From: CAYPAV01 sp964408805
Lineage (GTDB): Bacteria > Pseudomonadota > Alphaproteobacteria > UBA8366
Reading direction: 5' to 3'
Assembly: GCA_964408805.1 (NCBI GenBank)
Contig: CAYPAV010000024.1
Span: forward strand, 1-62,247
Length of the DNA stretch: 62,247 bases
Shown: piece after piece, positions 35,775 to 44,650 of the stretch
How positions within the stretch are numbered: the first letter of the stretch is position 1
Layout: each line of letters begins with the position of its first letter
Translations under genes and position numbers: made by a program
Notes under the pieces: model-generated
What the model was told of the DNA's origin: nothing
The model's input: the letters and a program-made list of their open reading frames with translations, nothing else
Database searches by the model: none

Positions 35775-37007
35775 ATGTTAAAGAAATCGCCTCTCGCGCC
35801 GCGTCGTTTTCCGGACATCGCGCCGGTCGCCGGTGTCCGCTTGGCGGGCGTCGCCGCCGGCTTGAAGGAAAGTGGCCGGCCGGATCTTTTTCTCGGCGAA
35901 CTGGCCGCCGGTACCACCGTCGCCGGCGTCTTCACGCAGTCGAAATGCAGTTCCGCGCCCGTCGATTGGTGCCGCGAGATCCTGCCGCGCGGCCGCGCCC
36001 GCGCGGTCGTGGTCAATTCCGGCAACGCCAATGCCTTCACCGGATCCGCCGGCGACGACACGGTGGCCCATACGGTGGCGGCAACGGCCAAACGGTTCGG
36101 CTGTCCGAAGAAGGAAGTCTACGTGGCCTCGACGGGCGTGATCGGCGTGCCGGTGTCGGCCGACTATATCGGGGGCAAGCTTCCCATGGTCGCGCGCCGC
36201 CTCGGCAAGACGAAGTGGGTGGAAGCCGCCGAGGCGATTCTGACGACCGACACCTTTCCCAAGGCCGCCTCCCGCAAGGCCAAGATCGGCGATAAAGAGG
36301 TGGCGCTAACCGGAATTGCCAAGGGATCGGGGATGATCGCGCCCGATATGGCGACGATGTTGTCCTTCATCTTCACCGATGCGCGCATACCTGCACCGGT
36401 CCTGCAGCGTCTCTTGAAGGATGCGGCCGATCGTTCATTCAATTGCATTACCGTCGACAGCGATACCTCGACGAGCGACACGCTTTTGCTGTTCGCGACC
36501 GGGAAGGGCGGACGACACAAGCGCGTTGGATCGGTTCGCGATCCCCATCTCCAGGAATTTCGCACCGCGTTGCGCGATCTTGCGGTCGATCTCGCGACCC
36601 AGGTGGTCCGCGACGGCGAGGGTGCGCAAAAGCTGGTCACACTGGACATCTCGGGTGCGGAATCGAAACCTGCGGCGCGCCGGATCGGTCTCGCGGTCGC
36701 GAACTCGCCGCTCGTGAAGACGGCGATCGCCGGCGGCGATCCGAATTGGGGCCGCATCGTCATGGCGGTCGGCAAGGCGGGCGAGAAGGCCGACCGTGAT
36801 CTGCTCTCGATCGCCATCGGCGGCCGGCCGGTGACGGTGAACGGCCAATTGGTGCCCGACTATGACGAGGCCCTGGCGGAGCGGCACATGGCCGGGCGGA
36901 AGGTCGATCTCGCGATCGATGTCGGGGTCGGGCGCGGCCGCGCGCGCGTTTGGACCTGCGACTTGACCCATGGATACGTCGAAATCAACGCCGACTACCG
37001 GACTTGA
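35775..37007 (+). CDS. argJ: bifunctional ornithine acetyltransferase / N-acetylglutamate synthase
   Basis: The 410-residue ArgJ recycles the acetyl group of N-acetylornithine onto glutamate. The self-cleavage site is APDMA-TMLSF (Ala193-Thr194), Thr194 becoming the nucleophile of the beta chain. Oxyanion-hole residues ASTGVIG, KGSGMIAP, acidic VRDGEGAQK, GGDPNWGRI and the C-terminal YVEINADYRT substrate-binding tail are all present. This copy looks fully active, in contrast to its downstream paralogue. Confidence 0.95.
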   Translation: MLKKSPLAPRRFPDIAPVAGVRLAGVAAGLKESGRPDLFLGELAAGTTVAGVFTQSKCSSAPVDWCREILPRGRARAVVVNSGNANAFTGSAGDDTVAHTVAATAKRFGCPKKEVYVASTGVIGVPVSADYIGGKLPMVARRLGKTKWVEAAEAILTTDTFPKAASRKAKIGDKEVALTGIAKGSGMIAPDMATMLSFIFTDARIPAPVLQRLLKDAADRSFNCITVDSDTSTSDTLLLFATGKGGRHKRVGSVRDPHLQEFRTALRDLAVDLATQVVRDGEGAQKLVTLDISGAESKPAARRIGLAVANSPLVKTAIAGGDPNWGRIVMAVGKAGEKADRDLLSIAIGGRPVTVNGQLVPDYDEALAERHMAGRKVDLAIDVGVGRGRARVWTCDLTHGYVEINADYRT

Positions 37008-37013
37008 ACGATC

Positions 37014-38204
37014 ATGGCCAAGAAAAAGAAGAACGATTTTCCCGCCCTGCCCAAACTGCCGCCGGTCGGCGGCGTGCGGATATCGGGCGTTGCCGCCGGC
37101 CTGAAGGAGAGCGGGGCTCATGACCTATTCGTGGCCGAGCTTGCGGCCGGCACCACGATCGCCGGCACGCTGACCCGGTCGCGCTGTCCTGGCGCGCCCG
37201 TCGAGTGGAGCCGTCGCCTGTTGCCCGGCGGAAAGGCCCGCGCGATCGTCGTCAGCTCGGGCAATTCGAATGTCTTCACCGGTGCGCAGGGACGCGAGCT
37301 GGTCAAGACGACGGCGACGCGGGCGGCCGAGCTTCTCGGCGTACCGCGCAATCAGGTCTTCCTGGCCTCCACTGGGACGATCGCCGAGAAGAAACCCATC
37401 GATTTCGTGGCTAGCAAACTGCCGAGGGCGATTCGCGGTCTGAAAGCGGGGGCTTGGCCGCGGGCGGCGCGGGCGATCATGACGACTGACCGCTTTCCCA
37501 AGGCGGCGACCCGCGAGGTCCAGATCGGGGAGACGCCCGTCAAACTTGTCGGTATCGCCAAGGGCTCGCAGATGATCGCTCCCGATATGGGAACGATGCT
37601 CTCCTTTCTCTTCACCGACGCGAAGATCCCGGCCCCCGTACTGCAGGCCTGTCTGACCCGCGCCGTTGATCGTTCCTTCAATTGCATCTCCGTCGACGGC
37701 GATACCTCGACCAGCGATACGGTTCTGCTCTCGGCGACCGGCAAGGCGGATCGCCACCCGCGAATCACCGCGGCCGGCGATCCGCGTTTGCGCGCCTTTC
37801 GGACGGCGCTCGAGGAAATCACCGGCAAATTGGCTCGGATGATCGTTCGCGACGGTGCCGCGACGGGTAGGCTGGTGACCATCGACGTGGCCGGAGCCGC
37901 CTCGGCGCGGGCGGCCCGACGGATCGGCCGGTCGATCGCCGACTCGACGCTCGTCCGCCGTTCGATCGAGACCGCGGAGGCGCGCGTGGGCCGGATCGTC
38001 ATGGCGGTCGGCAAAGCTGGCGAAGCGGCCGAGCGCGACAAGCTGGGGATTGCGATCGGCGGTATTGAAATGGCGGTGGCCGGTGAAACGCTTCCCGGAT
38101 TTGACCAAAGGGCGGTTCGCCGCAATCTGCGAAGCGATGCGGTCGGGATCGCGGTCGACCTTGGGATTGGCCGAGGCCGGGCGCGGGTTTGGACCGCCCT
38201 CTGA
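37014..38204 (+). CDS. divergent ArgJ paralogue with lost substrate-site residues
   Basis: The 396-residue protein aligns end to end with the preceding ArgJ (same position for the cleavage Thr194, here DMG-TMLSF) but has lost several key elements. VRDGEG reads VRDGAA (catalytic/substrate Glu gone), GGDPNWGRI reads TAEARVGRI, STGVIG reads STGTIA, and the final INADYRT tail is missing altogether (ends RVWTAL). It begins with a lysine-rich MAKKKKN. Processing may still occur, but ornithine acetyltransferase activity is doubtful. It lies six bases after argJ and is intact, so it has probably been kept for a changed role: another substrate, or regulation of ArgJ. Confidence 0.85.
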   Translation: MAKKKKNDFPALPKLPPVGGVRISGVAAGLKESGAHDLFVAELAAGTTIAGTLTRSRCPGAPVEWSRRLLPGGKARAIVVSSGNSNVFTGAQGRELVKTTATRAAELLGVPRNQVFLASTGTIAEKKPIDFVASKLPRAIRGLKAGAWPRAARAIMTTDRFPKAATREVQIGETPVKLVGIAKGSQMIAPDMGTMLSFLFTDAKIPAPVLQACLTRAVDRSFNCISVDGDTSTSDTVLLSATGKADRHPRITAAGDPRLRAFRTALEEITGKLARMIVRDGAATGRLVTIDVAGAASARAARRIGRSIADSTLVRRSIETAEARVGRIVMAVGKAGEAAERDKLGIAIGGIEMAVAGETLPGFDQRAVRRNLRSDAVGIAVDLGIGRGRARVWTAL

Positions 38205-38215
38205 TCGGCGGCGCG

Positions 38216-39196
38216 ATGACGGTGGTATCGGACGATAATCTGGGATGTTGGGCGGCGGGCGAGGGCTGGCAGGGCGGTCCCCTGGTTTGCGAGCGCCTGC
38301 GCCTTCGCGGGCTCGATGCGCGCGACAAGGCTGCGCTGATCGAACTTGCCGGCGATGCCGAGATCGCGCATATGACGGCCCATATTCCCCATCCCTTTGG
38401 CCCGGCCGACGCCGATGAATATATCGCCGCGGCAGCCGATTCAGGCCGCGTCGTCTTTGCGATCGAACGGCGGGACGGGGATGATTTCATCGGCTGCATT
38501 CGCATCGATACAGAGGGCAGCGTGGGCGATATCGGCTATTGGATCGGGCGACCGTATTGGGGCGCGGGCTATGCGACGGAAGTCGTCCGCGGGGTGCTGC
38601 GCCTGGCTTTTCGCGAGATGGATTTGGCGCGCGTGGAGGCCGAGGTCATGGTCGAAAATCCCGCCTCGAGCCGGGTGCTGGAGAAGGCCGGATTCGCGCT
38701 CGATCGTGAGGCCGTCGGCGAGCGCGGCCGATGTGCCGGCGTCCCGACGAAGGTCTTCGCCGTGTCGCGGGAAGACTGGCAGGCTCGGGATGCGGCGAAG
38801 CCGGTGGTTCTGGTCGTCGCCGTGGCGCTAGTGGATGCCGACGGACGCGTCCTCATCGCGCGGCGGCCGGCGGGCAAGCGGATGGGCGGGCTCTGGGAAT
38901 TTCCTGGCGGCAAGGTCGACACCGGGGAGACGCCCGAGACCGCGCTGATCCGCGAACTCCAGGAAGAGCTGGGCATCGATACGCGCACCTCGTGCCTGGC
39001 CCCCTTCACCTTCGCGAGCCACGAATATGAGGACTTCCGTCTGCTGATGCCGCTTTATGTCTGCCGCATCTGGAAGGGGGTTCCCCGCGCCAAGGAAGGT
39101 CAGGAGTTGGCCTGGGTGCGGCCGACGCGTCTTGGCGGCTATGTCATGCCGCCGGCCGACGAACCCTTGGTCGCGATGCTCTGCGATCTTCTGTAA
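38216..39196 (+). CDS. GNAT acetyltransferase-Nudix hydrolase fusion
   Basis: The 326-residue fusion has an N-terminal RimJ/RimL-like GNAT domain (about 20-185; YWIGRPYWGAGYATEVV, NPASSRVLEKAGF) and a C-terminal MutT-type Nudix domain (about 195-326). The Nudix part has a perfect box GGKVDTGETPETALIRELQEELGI in its core pattern and the MutT-like RRPAGKRMGGLWEFPGG lead-in. The Nudix part should hydrolyse 8-oxo-dGTP or a related nucleotide; the acetyl acceptor is unknown. ATG 38216 begins 11 bases after the ArgJ paralogue. Confidence 0.9.
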   Translation: MTVVSDDNLGCWAAGEGWQGGPLVCERLRLRGLDARDKAALIELAGDAEIAHMTAHIPHPFGPADADEYIAAAADSGRVVFAIERRDGDDFIGCIRIDTEGSVGDIGYWIGRPYWGAGYATEVVRGVLRLAFREMDLARVEAEVMVENPASSRVLEKAGFALDREAVGERGRCAGVPTKVFAVSREDWQARDAAKPVVLVVAVALVDADGRVLIARRPAGKRMGGLWEFPGGKVDTGETPETALIRELQEELGIDTRTSCLAPFTFASHEYEDFRLLMPLYVCRIWKGVPRAKEGQELAWVRPTRLGGYVMPPADEPLVAMLCDLL

Positions 39197-39199
39197 CGC

Positions 39200-40048
39200 T
39201 TATTGGGGCATGCCGCCGCTGTAAAAGGGGTCGTTGGCGAGCCGGGAGAGCAGCCTGTCATAGGCCGCCGACAATCCCGCCAGCCCACCGGCAAGGATCA
39301 GATAGGCCAACGAAAAATGACCGAGATTGCGCAGAAAGTCGATTGCAAGGCTTTCCGCCGGTAGCGCCGCGCCTATGCCCGACCAAATCGCCCATAGAAA
39401 CCAGCCAGGGAGTTGCGGCGCGAGAACGATCCCGAGCAGTCGCCAGCTATTGCGCTGACCGAGGCGCCAAAGTTCCAGCAACCCGAATGGGGCGTCCATT
39501 GCCCCCGCCGGCAGCCAAAGGCTCAAACGCGCCAAGACCAGGGAAAGCAGCAGCGCGCTCACGCCGCCGACCACGATGGAGACGCCCTCGGTCGTCAAGG
39601 GCGGCGTCTCCGGATTCGTCGCGGCGGCGAAATTGACGATCACGACGATCATGATGAAAACGACGACCGGGATGGCGACGCCGGCAACCGCCGTCAGAAT
39701 GATCGACAGCGACCGAAACAACATCCTTGTCCGGCGGCGGTCCCATCGGAAGGCCGACCAGACCGTCGCGGTGGCGGAAGAGACGAGAAACCGTCTCTGC
39801 CAGGCAACGACGAACATCATGTAAACCAATATGACCGGTACGCCGGTCAACAGAACGTCGCCGAGCGTGAAGGTGCCCGGGTCCCGAAGATCGATAAATC
39901 CGGCCAGCACGGTTTTGTATATCGTCAATGCGGCCACGGGCATGCCGGCGATCAACACCAGGTCGCGTCGGGTTTCCATAAGAAAGCCGAGGACCTGGCG
40001 CACGGTTTCAACGACCGGCAGTCGGAAATCGTCGAAGGAGTCGCTCAT
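39200..40048 (-). CDS. polytopic membrane protein of unknown function
   Basis: The 282-residue protein has about six hydrophobic segments (near residues 30-50, 68-90, 115-145, 155-185, 200-225 and 240-262). The fold is not recognised; a generic 'hypothetical membrane protein' label is the honest call. ATG 40048 (MSDSFDDFRLP) has AAGG upstream and is preferred to one 12 codons earlier. It converges tightly with the GNAT-Nudix gene and follows the methyltransferase gene on the same strand, perhaps in one unit. Confidence 0.75.
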   Translation of the reverse strand: MSDSFDDFRLPVVETVRQVLGFLMETRRDLVLIAGMPVAALTIYKTVLAGFIDLRDPGTFTLGDVLLTGVPVILVYMMFVVAWQRRFLVSSATATVWSAFRWDRRRTRMLFRSLSIILTAVAGVAIPVVVFIMIVVIVNFAAATNPETPPLTTEGVSIVVGGVSALLLSLVLARLSLWLPAGAMDAPFGLLELWRLGQRNSWRLLGIVLAPQLPGWFLWAIWSGIGAALPAESLAIDFLRNLGHFSLAYLILAGGLAGLSAAYDRLLSRLANDPFYSGGMPQ

Positions 40049-40092
40049 GATCGACCTTGTACCCGAAGGTTTCCGGGGGACCAACTCTCCAT

Positions 40093-40995
40093 TTAGCCGG
40101 CCTTTTCGCCGGTCGATCGTTCTGGCACTCCGAGCGCGTCGGCCAGCCTCGACTGGGCGGCACCGGGGCGGAGGGCTTGGGGCTGGTCCTCGTGCGGCGC
40201 CCAGCCGTGGAGGTAGATGACTTGAAAGGTGGTGAAAATCCGCCCGTCCTCTCCGCCATGGCGGTCTTGGTATATCTCGCCCGCGCGGATGAAGATGCCG
40301 CGCCGGGTCGGTTGTTTCAGGCGCTCGATCGCCACATTCGTCTCGCCCATGCCGCGAAGGTCGGCCATCAGGCTAAAGATGTTCTCGTATGTGACGGTGA
40401 TGCGGTCGCCGTCGATCACCGGAAGCGCGAAGCCCGCACGCTGCATTAATCCGCCCACGTCGCGGAGATCGGCAAAGGGGGAGATGCGAGGGCTGGCGCC
40501 GCCGGTGATTTCCGCCTCGGCCATCATCAACGCGTCGCGCAATTCGGTCAGCGTCTCGCCGCCCAGCATGGCCCCCAGAAACAGCCCGTCCGGCTTCAGT
40601 GCCCGCCGAATCTGAACCAAGGCGCCCGGCAGATCGTTCGCCCAATGCAGGTCGAGATTGCTGTAGACGAGATCGAAACGCCCTTCGGCGAGCGGCAGGT
40701 ATTCCGCATCCGCGACGATCGCCGGTCCCGGGACCGCCGCCGCCATGCGAAACGAGGATTCGACGCGGATCAGATGCTCGATGCCGCCGGGCCCGCCGGC
40801 CGCGAGGCCGGCCCGGCCCGTTCGGCAGCCAAGATCGAGCGCCAGGGGAAATCGGCGGGTCACGTCGAGGAGCCGGTCGCTCAACCGAGTCGCGACTTCT
40901 TGAAAGAGAAAGTCGTGCGCGACCAGCCCCTTCGCCGCCCGGTCGCGGCGCCGGCGCAGCAGTTCGCGATCGAAGACCTGCATTTCGTCCGACAT
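40093..40995 (-). CDS. class I SAM-dependent methyltransferase (NDUFAF5/BioC-like)
   Basis: The 300-residue protein has the SAM-binding motif I ALDLGCRTGRAGL, an acidic VADAEYLPLAEGRFDLVYSN region and the post-motif LDLHWANDLPGALVQIRRAL, which is shared by BioC and by the mitochondrial complex I assembly factor NDUFAF5. Alphaproteobacterial members of this family are NDUFAF5 relatives, so a role as arginine hydroxylase/methyltransferase in complex I assembly is possible, but BioC-like carboxyl methylation cannot be excluded. Confidence 0.82.
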   Translation of the reverse strand: MSDEMQVFDRELLRRRRDRAAKGLVAHDFLFQEVATRLSDRLLDVTRRFPLALDLGCRTGRAGLAAGGPGGIEHLIRVESSFRMAAAVPGPAIVADAEYLPLAEGRFDLVYSNLDLHWANDLPGALVQIRRALKPDGLFLGAMLGGETLTELRDALMMAEAEITGGASPRISPFADLRDVGGLMQRAGFALPVIDGDRITVTYENIFSLMADLRGMGETNVAIERLKQPTRRGIFIRAGEIYQDRHGGEDGRIFTTFQVIYLHGWAPHEDQPQALRPGAAQSRLADALGVPERSTGEKAG

Positions 40996-41096
40996 GGCCG
41001 CACTATGGCGCGCGATGCGGGTCCGTGCAATTCCGCCTCGCTTGAGCGTCGTCGGGCCAGATCTAATTTCGTGACCAGTAAGAGGGGGATCGACAA

Positions 41097-42695
41097 ATGA
41101 CGAAATCCATCGACGCCGCCAGTCTCCGCGCGTTGCTGCTCGGCGGCGAGGAGCACGCGCTGATCGACGTCCGCGAGCAGGGGATGTTCGGCGAGGACCA
41201 CATCCTATTGGCCGCCAACATACCGGTGAGCCGGCTTGAGCTCGATTTCCGCGACCTGGTCCCGCGCCCGACGACGCGGATCGTACTTTGCGACGGCGGT
41301 GACGGCGCGGCGACGGGTCCGGCGGCGGACTGGATGGCGGGGGTCGGATATACCGATGTTGCCGTGCTTGAGGGCGGTGTCGTTGGATGGGCCGACGCCG
41401 GATACGAGATTTTCAGCGGGATCAACGTGCCCTCGAAGTTGTTCGGCGAATATGTCGAGCACCATTTCGAGACGCCCAGCATTCCCGCCGAGGATTTGCA
41501 GGCGCGCCTCGATGCGGATGAGGATTTGGTCATCCTCGACACGAGGCCCTACGACGAATACCACCGAATGAACATTCCCGGCGGGATCGATGCGCCGGGC
41601 GTCGAACTGGCCTACCGGGTCCGCGACATGGCGCCCGACCCCTCGACCCTCGTCGTGGTGAATTGCGCCGGGCGCACGCGCTCGATCATCGGCTGCCAGT
41701 CGCTGGTTAATGCGGGCGTCGCCAACAAGGTGGTGGCACTTCGCAACGGCACCATGGGCTGGCATCTCGCCGGCTTCGAGGTCGAGCACGGCGCGCGGCG
41801 GCAATGCGGGCCGGTTTCCGACGACGCGCTTGCCTGGTCGGGCCGGGCGGCCGGTCGGGTTGCGGAAAAATTCGGCGTCCGGTCGATCACCAAGGACGAG
41901 CTGGCGGTGTGGCGGGACGAGAGCGACGGGCGGACCCTTTACCTCCTCGACGTCCGCTATCCCGACGAGTTCGAGAGCGGGCATCTTGCCGGTTCGCGTT
42001 CGGCGCCCGGCGGTCAGCTTGTTCAAGCCACGGATGAGTATGTCGCGACCCGCAATGCGCGCTTGGTCCTGATCGACGATACCGGTATCCGCGCGACGAT
42101 GGCCGCAAGCTGGCTGCTCCAGATGGGTTGGACCGATGTCGTCGTTTTGGAACAAGCCCTTACCGGCGAAACGTTGGAAAGCGGAGCTCATCAACCGGGC
42201 GTCCCGGAACTCGACGGGGTCGCCGGAGTGTCGATCACGCCGGAAGCGGTTCGCGATTTGATCGCCGGAGAGGGGGCCGTCGTGATCGATTTCGGCAGCA
42301 GCGTCGAATACCGCCGCCGCCATATTCCGGGCGCCTATTGGGCGATGCGGACCGGCCTCGCCGAGATCGCGGAAAAGTTGCCTCCTGCTTCCATATACGT
42401 CGTAACGGCGCCCGAGGATTCCTATGCCCGGCTCGCGGCGCGGGATCTTGCGGCGATCGTCGGCAAGACCGTCAAGTGGATGTCGGGCGGCATCACGGCT
42501 TGGGAGGCGGCTGGGTTCGAGGCCGAGGACGGCACGTCACGTGTGCTGGTGGAGGCGGTGGATCGGTTTCAGCTCCCTTATGACCGATCGGGCGGCGTCG
42601 AATCGGCAATGAACCGGTATCTCGAATGGGAAGTCAATCTGATCGAACAGACCGAACGGGACGGTACCCTGAAATTCCCGCATTTTCCCGCCTGA
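41097..42695 (+). CDS. four-domain rhodanese-like sulfurtransferase
   Basis: The 532-residue protein has four rhodanese domains (about 8-105, 127-230, 262-352 and 378-475) and a C-terminal tail. Only domain 2 has a full active loop, C190 in NCAGRTRS; domain 1 keeps a Cys in LCDGGDG (C65) without the Arg. Domains 3 (LIDDTGIRA) and 4 (VTAPEDSYA) lack the cysteine and are catalytically dead. Persulfide transfer by domain 2 with the other domains as scaffolds is likely. The substrate is unknown. It overlaps or abuts comF. Confidence 0.9.
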   Translation: MTKSIDAASLRALLLGGEEHALIDVREQGMFGEDHILLAANIPVSRLELDFRDLVPRPTTRIVLCDGGDGAATGPAADWMAGVGYTDVAVLEGGVVGWADAGYEIFSGINVPSKLFGEYVEHHFETPSIPAEDLQARLDADEDLVILDTRPYDEYHRMNIPGGIDAPGVELAYRVRDMAPDPSTLVVVNCAGRTRSIIGCQSLVNAGVANKVVALRNGTMGWHLAGFEVEHGARRQCGPVSDDALAWSGRAAGRVAEKFGVRSITKDELAVWRDESDGRTLYLLDVRYPDEFESGHLAGSRSAPGGQLVQATDEYVATRNARLVLIDDTGIRATMAASWLLQMGWTDVVVLEQALTGETLESGAHQPGVPELDGVAGVSITPEAVRDLIAGEGAVVIDFGSSVEYRRRHIPGAYWAMRTGLAEIAEKLPPASIYVVTAPEDSYARLAARDLAAIVGKTVKWMSGGITAWEAAGFEAEDGTSRVLVEAVDRFQLPYDRSGGVESAMNRYLEWEVNLIEQTERDGTLKFPHFPA

Positions 42696-43435
42696 TCTGG
42701 GGGAAGATCGTCCAACCAGCGCGCGCGACCCTTGTCGATCTGATTTTTCCGCAACGATGTTTCGTCTGTGGCGGCATCATCGGTGCGGATGGCGCGCTTT
42801 GTCCGTCGTGCTGGGGGGCGTTCGATTTTCTGGGGACCCCGGCCTGTGCTTGCTGCGGCTATCCATTTGCTCATGAAGTCCAGGAGGGCGCCCTTTGCGG
42901 CGCCTGCACGGCGCGGCCGCCGGCCTTCGCGGCGGCGCGCGCGGCACTTGCCTATGACGGGCCGAGCCGGGATCTCATTCTTGCCTTCAAGCATGGCGAC
43001 CACACCCATTACGGGCCCGCTTTCGTTTCATGGCTGGCGCGGGCGGGGGTTGATCTCCTGGCCGAGGCGGATTGGATCGTCCCCGTGCCGTTGCATCGCT
43101 GGCGCCTGCTGCGGCGGCGGTTCAATCAGGCGGCCCTGCTGGCCCATGCACTCGGCCGGGAATGCGATCTGCCGGTTGTTGCCGATCTCCTGATTCGGCG
43201 CCGCAATACCCCTTCTCAAGGCCACCGGTCCCGCACGGGGTGGGCTCGCAACGTCAGCGGCGCCTTTGCCGTCCGCTCGCGTCGGCGGGCCGCGCTCGCG
43301 AGCAAGACCGTGGTCCTGATCGACGATGTCTTTACCACGGGGGCAACGGTCGAGGCCTGTGCCCGGGCACTCACCCGCGCCGGCGCCGGCGCCGTCCACG
43401 TTTTGACCTTGGCGCGGGTGTTGCGCCCGCGATAG
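42626..43435 (+). CDS. comF: ComF family double-zinc-ribbon phosphoribosyltransferase-like protein
   Basis: The product (up to 269 residues) has the ComF pair of zinc ribbons (RCFVCGG ... LCPSCW and CACCGYPF ... LCGAC) and a PRTase domain with VVLIDDVFTTGATVEAC and the ComF motif RRFNQAALLA. In competent bacteria ComF aids DNA uptake; in others the role is unclear. Start: ATG 42626 would overlap the rhodanese gene by 70 bases and adds unconserved residues. In this frame the only codon at the junction is CTG 42692, in a CTGA overlap like the other coupled starts here, so a non-AUG start is suspected. Confidence 0.88.
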   Translation: MGSQSDRTDRTGRYPEIPAFSRLIWGKIVQPARATLVDLIFPQRCFVCGGIIGADGALCPSCWGAFDFLGTPACACCGYPFAHEVQEGALCGACTARPPAFAAARAALAYDGPSRDLILAFKHGDHTHYGPAFVSWLARAGVDLLAEADWIVPVPLHRWRLLRRRFNQAALLAHALGRECDLPVVADLLIRRRNTPSQGHRSRTGWARNVSGAFAVRSRRRAALASKTVVLIDDVFTTGATVEACARALTRAGAGAVHVLTLARVLRPR

Positions 43436-43531
43436 CGCTTTCCAGTCACGTCTTCGTGCGCGCGGTGGCAATTCCCGCTTGGGCGGGATATGTAATTCGG
43501 CGCGCGATGGAGCTATCCGGGATCTGACGAT

Positions 43532-43795
43532 ATGGCCGAAGTGGAAATCTACACCAGCCCGTTCTGCGGCTTTTGCCATGCGGCGAAGCGATTGCTGGCC
43601 GGCAAGGACGTCGAATTCGTCGAATTCGACGTCATGTTGCATCCGTCCCGGAAACGCGAAATGATGGAACGCGCCAGCGGTCGCCACACCGTGCCGCAGA
43701 TTTTCATCGACGGCGCGGCAATCGGCGGATGCGACGAACTCTATGCATTGGAGGCCGAGGGCAAATTGGATTCGATGCTGGAGAAATCGGCATGA
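43532..43795 (+). CDS. grxC: glutaredoxin 3
   Basis: The 87-residue glutaredoxin shows the thioredoxin fold with SPFCGFCHAAKRLL as active site, TVPQIFIDG (cis-Pro loop) and GGCDELYALE. The dithiol motif is CGFC where GrxC normally has CPYC, an uncommon but viable variant. It is coupled by ATGA to the nitrilase-family gene downstream, a pairing common in alphaproteobacteria. It reduces glutathione mixed disulfides and supports ribonucleotide reductase. Confidence 0.93.
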   Translation: MAEVEIYTSPFCGFCHAAKRLLAGKDVEFVEFDVMLHPSRKREMMERASGRHTVPQIFIDGAAIGGCDELYALEAEGKLDSMLEKSA

Positions 43796-44649
43796 CCGAC
43801 ATATTGAAAGTCGCTTGCGCGCAACTCACCTCGACCACCGACATCGGCCGGAATATCGCCCTTTCGACGGAACTTATCCGGGAAGCCCACGGCAAGGGCG
43901 CGCAATTGATCGGCCTGCCCGAAGTCGTCAATCTGATGCAGCGCAGCCGGCGCAAGAGTGCCGAGGTTATCAAGACCGAGGATGAGGAACCGGCCCTTGC
44001 CGCCTATCGCGAGATCGCGGCGGAACTCGGCATCTGGCTTCTGACCGGATCCCTGGTGATCAAGCTTCTGGATGACGAACGGAGAGTCAATCGCTCGTTC
44101 CTGCTGGATGACGGGGGCCGGACGGTTGCGGTCTACGACAAGATCCATATGTTCGACGTCGATCTCGAAAGCGGCGAGAGCTACCGGGAATCGAGCGCCT
44201 TCCGGCCCGGCGAGCGCGGTGTTGTTGCGGCGACGCCTTGGGGCGGACTCGGCATGACCATTTGCTATGACGTGCGCTTCCCCTATCTCTACCGCGCACT
44301 TGCCAAGGCGGGAGCCGATATCATTGCGGTCCCGTCCGCCTTCACCCGCCAGACCGGCAAGGTGCATTGGCATATTCTGCTGCAGGCGCGCGCTATCGAG
44401 ACCGGCTGCTTCGTCTTTGCCCCCGCCCAATGCGGCGATCACGAGGACGGCCGCCAGAGCTATGGCCATTCACTGATCATCGCTCCTTGGGGTGAGATCC
44501 TGGCGGATGGCGGCGAGGAACCGGGGATCGTCATGGCCGAACTCGACCTTGGCGCCGTCGCCAAGGCGCGCGGCATGGTGCCGTCGCTCACCCATGATCG
44601 GGATTTCGCGCCGCCGACGCCGCTCGGTCTTCGGGCGACCGGCGAATAG
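43792..44649 (+). CDS. nitrilase-superfamily amidohydrolase (Nit1-like)
   Basis: The 285-residue carbon-nitrogen hydrolase has the Glu-Lys-Cys triad in LPEVVNL, YDKIHMFDVDL and TICYDVRFPYLYRAL. The sequence context around the Cys and the FDVDLESGESYRES segment match the Nit1/YbeM deaminated-glutathione amidase branch, so removal of the toxic by-product dGSH is a reasonable guess. Coupling with a glutaredoxin gene supports a glutathione link. The ATG at 43792 overlaps grxC. Confidence 0.88.
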   Translation: MTDILKVACAQLTSTTDIGRNIALSTELIREAHGKGAQLIGLPEVVNLMQRSRRKSAEVIKTEDEEPALAAYREIAAELGIWLLTGSLVIKLLDDERRVNRSFLLDDGGRTVAVYDKIHMFDVDLESGESYRESSAFRPGERGVVAATPWGGLGMTICYDVRFPYLYRALAKAGADIIAVPSAFTRQTGKVHWHILLQARAIETGCFVFAPAQCGDHEDGRQSYGHSLIIAPWGEILADGGEEPGIVMAELDLGAVAKARGMVPSLTHDRDFAPPTPLGLRATGE

Positions 44650-44650
44650 C

